Positions 58,500 to 64,000 of a stretch of 64,000 nt of DNA are shown one piece after another; within the stretch, counting starts at the first letter, position 1; the number at the start of each line of letters is the position of its first letter. The stretch comes from Lithospermum erythrorhizon (Eukaryota > Streptophyta > Magnoliopsida > Boraginales > Boraginaceae): assembly GCA_019722365.1 (NCBI GenBank), contig JADFUC010002119.1, forward strand, positions 140,488 through 204,487. Reading direction: 5' to 3'. Under the pieces are notes generated by a model. That model ran no database searches. It was not told the origin of the DNA and saw nothing but the letters and a program-made list of their open reading frames with translations. A program made the translations under genes and the position numbers.

Positions 58500-59335
58500 T
58501 AGTCTGCGGAAACGAGACACACCACGCCGCAAGTCCAACTCTGAGTCGGGATTCGCCTCGAATCATCCTCCCAAAGTGGCTCTGTTGCATATTTTCTTGG
58601 ATTGAGACTCTTGGCTAGACGAGGACAATCCATCTTGAGATGTCCGTGCTTGATGCACTAAAGCATTTTTTATCTCTTTGGATTTTGCCCCTCTTGTCTT
58701 GCTCCCTTCGTGACTTCCTTCATAGCTGTCATATTCTGGAAGCTTTATGTCCATGATCATTATTACTCTTGAATCTTAGAAACTTTTTGGAAGTCTCTCT
58801 ACAAACATGGCCATATCTTCATCATCCTCATCGCTCTCACTTTTCTCATGAACTTTTTGTGCTTTGGCCGCTACAAGAGCCATTTTCTTTTTATCCCTCA
58901 ATTCCTCGAGCCTTGTTCTTAGCAATGACTTCCTTCTTCTTCGCTTTCAAAGATCCAATGAGTTTGAGTGGGAAAGAGTCTTGATGTTTTGGCTTCATTT
59001 ATAGCACACACCTTTTGGCCAAACTCGATTGACGGCTTTAAGATTCTCCCATTTAATTCTTCTAAGGAGAATGCCTTCCCCAGAGTCCGTTGTCGGGATG
59101 ATGGTATCAACCTGATGCATGTCTTATGGACTCTCCATGATACATTTCAAAGGTTTGATATTCTCTAGTCAAAAGTCGAACCCTTTGTGTCTTCACTCTG
59201 ACTAGAACCAACATGCATGGGGTTTCTAGCAAGTCCCAAGCTATCTCGCCGACTTGCATCCTCGACTCGAAAGTTATTGCTTCACGCACATGGTCAAGGA
59301 AGGAAATGAATGGCTTTGAATTCAACTCCACCTCT
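58500..59335 (-). pseudogene. SIRE-like copia gag relic
   Basis: In minus order: AWDLLETPCMLVLVRVKTQR then LLTREYQTFEMYHGESI (canonically W-x-L-x-x-x-x-G-x-x-x-VK-x-x-x-x-x-L-x-x-x-Y-E-x-F-x-M), TLGKAFSLEELNGRI (canonically TFSLEELLG), and near 58700-58560 DGLSSSSQESQSKKICNRA (canonically DD-SSSS-ESE-E-NMALMA). Frameshifts lie between these. Agreement in order with intact SIRE gag is good. Confidence 0.72.
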
Positions 59336-59715
59336 TCTTGAGTTCCTCATCCCTAGCAAGCACCCATCATCCTCTTTATCCACATCCTCAATCGAACCTC
59401 CACCAAGGCGGCACCTAATTTCTCTTATATTCTGTCTCCCTCCACTTTGGTCAAGTTCCTATGAGTCTCCGGCCAAGAATTTGGATACTTCATGTGAATT
59501 GAGCCGTCCTCACGATCACTCTCCATACTTGTGCCGATAAGCCAGACGTGATACCTGGAATGCTTGCACCAATAGTCATAATTTGATCTCATCAAGCAAT
59601 GGTGGCCTCTGCACTCCCGACCTACCTTCTGACCACAAAAGTTCCCGAGCTACCTATATTCCTGCTACTACCCATGATTCTTTCTACAAGATTTTAAGCT
59701 TAAGACGTAACATGG

Positions 59716-59725
59716 CCTGATACCA
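59716..59725 (-). other. tRNA-Met primer binding site of the SIRE-like relic
   Basis: Minus-strand TGGTATCAGG about 380 bp ahead of the first gag block matches the copia primer site TGGTATCAGAGC in its first nine bases. Confidence 0.65.
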
Positions 59726-60800
59726 ATTCTAGCCTAGATATAACCTGGGGTGACATGTTTTAAGTTAATAAGTATTAACTTCTTTTCAGTTTTAATTTAA
59801 TAACGCGGAATTAACAAATAATGGAATATGATTAATGCGATAAACCTAATACCTGCCCGAGATTTGATTAGTCAACAATTTAACAATCAAATGATTAACA
59901 ATAATAATAAGAATATTTGAAAGTAAAGAGTAAAGAGAGAGAGAGAGAGACAATACATTTTATTTTAACGAGCTTCGGTTCCCTATCGCCGAATTCATCG
60001 GTTTTCCAACCTCGATTTTGGCAAAGATAATCTCAATGGGCCAAGAAATGTTTGAATACACACAGCAACTTCTCTCAAGACTATTATCAAACACCTAGCC
60101 TCCAACTAAGTGACCCAAGCTAAATTCGCTAAGGATTTCAACTCTTAATCAACCTAGACAGAACCCAAGAACACCTTCTAGGATTTCACTTTACTACTCA
60201 ACTTAGAATAAGAAACCCCATGCTTCACCACACAAGATTTCACTCAAACACACAGCGAATCGAGATATTACATACTTTTGCACAAACTAGGAAACTCTCT
60301 ACAAAGATAATGAAGAATTAAATGTAGAGTTATGACTTTTTGCCTTTTGAATTCAAGGAATTAATTGCTCTAAATTAGGTCAAAAAGAATTCTCAAAAGT
60401 TGTTTTTGTTTTAAAAAAGGAAGAAAGTTATATAGTGCACAAAATTTTGCTACCGCCTATCGCGGACTTATCGAGACCTCAGTTCCTGGCGAGCCCCTCA
60501 CGGGGTTAAGTGCAACGGCCATAAGCCGCCTCTCAGATGGTGGACTTATCGAGAGGTCGTGGTCTCGATCATCGGGACCCCTATCGGTACTGCGGGTCTC
60601 AAGAGAACGTCTCGATCATCTGGACCGTGAACCCTCACCGAACTTTAATCCAAACAAAAATAATGAGACTGAGGATCAATCGCCAATTGCCGCCACCTAA
60701 GCTCTAGCGACAATCAATTCGAACAAGCCCGAAGACGGAACAGCACCACCTGTCAACCTAGCAATGAAATTGCCGCCCATAGCGAATAGGGTGTAAGCTG
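59726..60800 (-). mobile_element. Probable 5' LTR of the SIRE-like relic (extent uncertain)
   Basis: Sequence upstream of the primer site on the minus strand should be LTR. It contains a (GA)n microsatellite and a GC-rich stretch at 60450-60640 where CTCGATCATCGGGACC and CTCGATCATCTGGACC repeat. No second copy of this LTR is in the window because the 3' half of the element is lost, so neither border can be checked. Confidence 0.35.
59934..59950. repeat. (GA)n microsatellite
   Basis: Eight GA units in a row, preceded by AAGTAAAGAGTAAAG. Confidence 0.95.
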
Positions 60801-62568
60801 CGAAGCTTAGTGAATATATATCTCAAGAATGAAATTAACCTCCAATCACGCAATAGTGTACCAAAGTAGATGATATTGCATACGATAGATAAGTAGTACA
60901 TAATATTATTCAACTTAAGATCTTAATACGAAGTCATTAGCAATTTCATTATCATTTACGATGCCTGCTAAATTCGTCACCAGCGTAACATTCCAAGATG
61001 ACGGCAATCAACAATAACATACGTATATTTCAAGAAAAGACTGCAATAACATGCAACAATCACAACAATCACTCGACCTTACTCTATCAACTGACAATGA
61101 CGACATCACAACTCAACAACTAACCAACTCAGCAACACAATCAACTCAACAATTAACCAACTCAGCAACACAATCAACTCAACAACTTTATCAACTCAAC
61201 AACACAACTCTATCAACTCAACAACTCAATATAAGTCCGGATTTCTAAGCAACCACGCGCATATAATCAACCTCAACCTGCAGGGAGAAACTTATGCCCG
61301 TCGACATAAGCTATCACCGAATCGTAACGAGGTACGAAGCAAAACACCGCACTTATACCGAGGTATAAGGCAAATACCGGACAATACAACTCAACAAACA
61401 CCATCAACTCATATACAACTCTTCCTAATACGACTCAACATCACCTCAAAACACCTATACGACTCATGAGACCACAGACACAACCCAACAACTCAACCCA
61501 CAATGCATATTCAACATATAATTTAACACAAAATCACATATATACACATACATATCCGTAATCAAGTAGTTAATCAACACCCGCGAGATAGATATTCACC
61601 TTTACAAGAAATAATATTTACTCATTCGCTTGTCTCTTCCTAATGGTCAACGCCAATCAAAATAATTCTAGATATAATTACTACTTACTACAATATTAAT
61701 AACTCATTCATCCAACTTAACAAACCATTTTAGTTACCAATTATAACTTGCGAAGGTTACTACGCTGAAAGCAACCGACTAATAAAACGACATAATTCGA
61801 AAGCATCACATTTTCCAACCCAATCGGCCATCACTCCTCCAAACACTAACACCTTAAACAACTTCTATTCAACCCAAAAATCAACTTTCTAAACCAATAT
61901 ATCCATCATTAACCACCTAAATCCAAAACCCCAAATACTACTCACTCACCTAAATCCAAATTACATAATCTCTACCAACCACACTAAAGTCACAATCCAT
62001 ATTCCAAAACATCTCCATTAAAGTCCATTAACATACTTTTGAAACTAAAGTTTGATTTGGGAAAAGTCAACCTAAAGTCAACTATAAACTTCCACACATA
62101 TCAACCACTAAAATCAACCATAATCACCTCTACTCACAATATCCAAGCTTTGGGATGTAATATTCCCAATTCATTTTAAAGTCTTAAAATCTCAAAAGTC
62201 AACAAAAGTCAAACTCATACAAATGGTCAACTATAGCTCAAAATGTCAAGATTTGAAGATAAAAATCATACCTGGGATGATCGGTAGATGGCACATGTTG
62301 AATTGCAAATAAGATTCCACCAAGAAAATGAAAAAATCAAGATCGGGGATTTTAGGGGAGTTCGGCCCTTTTGGGGGTAAGGAGGATAGTGATTTGGATA
62401 ATGATAAAATGATTAGGTGGAGTTAGCGGAAGATATTTAGATTAAGAAGATCTCGTTCGGTTTTCGGTTTAGTTTCTCGTCTCGGTTTAACAACACAACT
62501 CGATCATAAACTTAACTTCTAACCCCAAGTAATATTATAATAATGCAAATATGGAACGGGTTATTACA
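60800..62568 (-). mobile_element. Gypsy-type LTR, minus orientation (left end approximate)
   Basis: On the minus strand it starts TGTAATAACCCGTTCC at 62568, then carries GTTGACTTT-type words (62.25-62.0 kb), TATTAGTCGGTTGCTTTC (about 61790) and a CTTATACC hairpin (about 61353): the same order as in the plus-oriented copy at 53522. It interrupts the plus-strand copia 3' region that resumes at 62569. No gypsy coding region accompanies it. Confidence 0.55.
61112..61190 (-). repeat. 33-bp tandem repeat
   Basis: CTCAACAACTAACCAACTCA with the following AGCAACACAATCAA repeats with period 33 (TAACC at 61121 and 61154), plus a partial third copy. Because 33 is a multiple of three it leaves a plus frame (61051-61248) reading an 11-residue Q/T/S/L repeat. 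That frame is by-product, not a gene. Confidence 0.8.
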
Positions 62569-63339
62569 AGCTTCTTATTCAAATGCGTGTTTACTCCTAT
62601 CATTCATATCAACAATGATGTTGTTATTATTAGAATAACAAATGGATTCCATTAGCGATCTAAGTTTCTGTAGAGGTCTCGATACGTGAGTCGAACAAGA
62701 CTCTCCTATCAAGCGTAGAACTACGAGATTGCTCGCCCCTAGTCGTGTTCTAGTCGGGATCAATACCAAATGACTAGTATGTGATGATTGGTTGATCACG
62801 CTTGGATCGCGAGTATGATTATCAACTTCTAATCAATCACATGGCTACGCATTGCCGAAACATTGCTCAAATGTACGACCGGATTTCACCTGTCAAGTAG
62901 AAACTTAAGATACTATATCTCTGTCCTAAGGTGTTTCTCATAGAACTTATGTTACATGACCATTCTTAGACTCGCGGATGTGGTTTCACTTTACAGAGTA
63001 ATGTGTTTAGACTTGTCAAAAGCTCTTCCATAACAAAGGAAGACTATAACGGCATCGTGTCGATATACTACAAACGTAGTCAGGAATGCCCTGTGATACT
63101 GGGATGGAATTTGTACAACCCGATATAACGTTAGATTTCGGGCCTCGAGAATTATGGGTGATTATGGCGCGCACTCTAGTACGCATCGAATCACATTAAG
63201 TCATACATCCAAGAAAAGTACATGCGCAAAAGTTTCAGACACGAATCTTGTCATAGCTCGGGATCGTTAGAAATCTAAGGGCCGCGGATCAGATAAGATG
63301 TAATTGATTAACAAGTAATCGTCTAACCTGTAGTGGGAG
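62569..63339 (+). pseudogene. Post-pol 3' internal region of a plus-strand copia element
   Basis: Non-coding sequence that ends in GTAGTGGGAG (63330-63339), the polypurine tract, directly before an LTR tip of the older copia family. It corresponds to 43966-44790 of the minus-strand copy in position, with no recognised protein blocks. Its upstream part has been cut off by the gypsy-type LTR at 62568. Confidence 0.55.
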
Positions 63340-63549
63340 TGTTGGAAATATGAGATATTAGATTCATAAATATGCCCAATTAGATTATACAACCGATTAA
63401 CTCTCACATTTAAACATATAACTCTCGACATATATGTTCGATCATGGACAATCGACATATTAGATTAACTCTCATTGACATTGGGTTATGATGGTTTACT
63501 AGGGTCCTCTCATAATTTATATATTAATATAATGTTTGTTTAACATAAA
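63340..63549 (+). mobile_element. 3' LTR start of the plus-strand copia element, interrupted
   Basis: TGTTGGAAATATGAGATATT begins here. Reverse-complemented, it follows the end of the LTR at 43951: CATAAATATG-GCCC, TTAGATT, GACATT-GGGTTATGATG and TAATATATTAATATAATG occur in matching order. It is cut at 63549 by the next element. Confidence 0.7.
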
Positions 63550-64000
63550 TGTAACGACTCCACCCTAAGTCGGCCGCCCGAGGTTAAGATCATTAAAAAC
63601 CCGCAGACACTGTGAGTCACCACCGATTTGGATACAACAAAAACGACCTGCCGACATTAACAAAGATAAAACTCTCTAGTCCATCGTGGTGTTCCAACAA
63701 CACACCCAACAAAACAAATCACAAACTGAATACAAATCCACCTGAATAATACAACCCAGGAATACACAAGAAATCCAAAATACAACATAGGGAAAGTATG
63801 ACAACCAGACCCCCCATTAAAATACAACACACAAAGTCTAGAAATATAACAAGTCGACAACAAAAGGGGAATGACCGATGAGGGACTTTGTTAACAGATC
63901 ACCTACGATCTTCACGCAGCCTCCAATACAGATCCTCACCACCTCAATGATCGCTCCTAAAGACCAGCAATACGTAACTGAACGAAGTACACGGTTCGAG
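63550..64000 (+). mobile_element. Start of another gypsy-like LTR, running off the window
   Basis: TGTAACGACTCCACCCTAAG abruptly replaces the copia LTR. TGTAACGAC/TGTAACACC tips are common in plant Ty3/gypsy LTRs. Only 451 bp are in the window, so neither the second LTR nor a target duplication can be checked. The 68-codon minus frame inside is not convincing. Confidence 0.5.

Noticed and set aside
61051..61248. Q/T/S-rich repeat protein frame
   Set aside because: It comes from a 33-bp tandem repeat inside a gypsy-type LTR and has no independent evidence of coding.

Overview
This window is AT-rich nuclear DNA from a flowering plant, most likely a eudicot. Three intact plant genes are visible: an intronless DUF2828/vWA gene, a six-exon ASCH-domain gene and a two-exon 3-ketoacyl-CoA synthase. 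They sit in long non-coding stretches filled with decayed transposable elements. I see no bacterial gene layout, no rRNA or tRNA gene and no CRISPR array. The species cannot be named from the sequence alone.

Layout. 1-22 kb is gene-poor. It holds fragments of a copia LTR family (3.4-5.5 kb), short hairpins and degenerate repeats, a possible orphan transit-peptide exon (12.5 kb), a GAATAGTT-rich repeat field (13-13.9 kb) and a pair of inverted GGATGGAGACGGG-type repeat fields (15.5 and 19.2-20.4 kb) that may bound an old DNA transposon. 22.5-28.8 kb is the gene island: DUF2828 on +, ASCH on -, with their 3' ends facing each other. 29-36.6 kb is intergenic, with tandem duplications and a plus-strand copia RNase H relic. 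The KCS gene lies at 36.7-38.4 kb and is followed directly by a 561-bp hAT-type MITE, a copia gag relic and a foldback element.

43-64 kb is a retrotransposon nest. The best-defined member is a complete but dead Ty1/copia element on the minus strand (44975-53230): two LTRs, a 5-bp ACTTT target duplication, a tRNA-Met primer site, a polypurine tract and degraded gag-pol. It split the RNase H region of an older copia element of related type. That older copy is cut again by a gypsy-type LTR starting at 53522. A separate SIRE-like copia relic (56.3-59.7 kb), a second gypsy-type LTR in the opposite orientation (ending 62568), a plus-strand copia 3' end (LTR from 63340) and the start of another gypsy-like LTR (63550) complete the nest.

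The three genes are unrelated in function: very-long-chain fatty acid elongation (KCS), RNA or transcription-linked binding (ASCH) and unknown (DUF2828). They do not form a cluster or pathway. I found no convincing new biological system. The most interesting points are the nested insertion chain, the inverted repeat fields around 15-20 kb, the altered active-site-proximal motif in the KCS and the foldback element with a short ORF in its loop.
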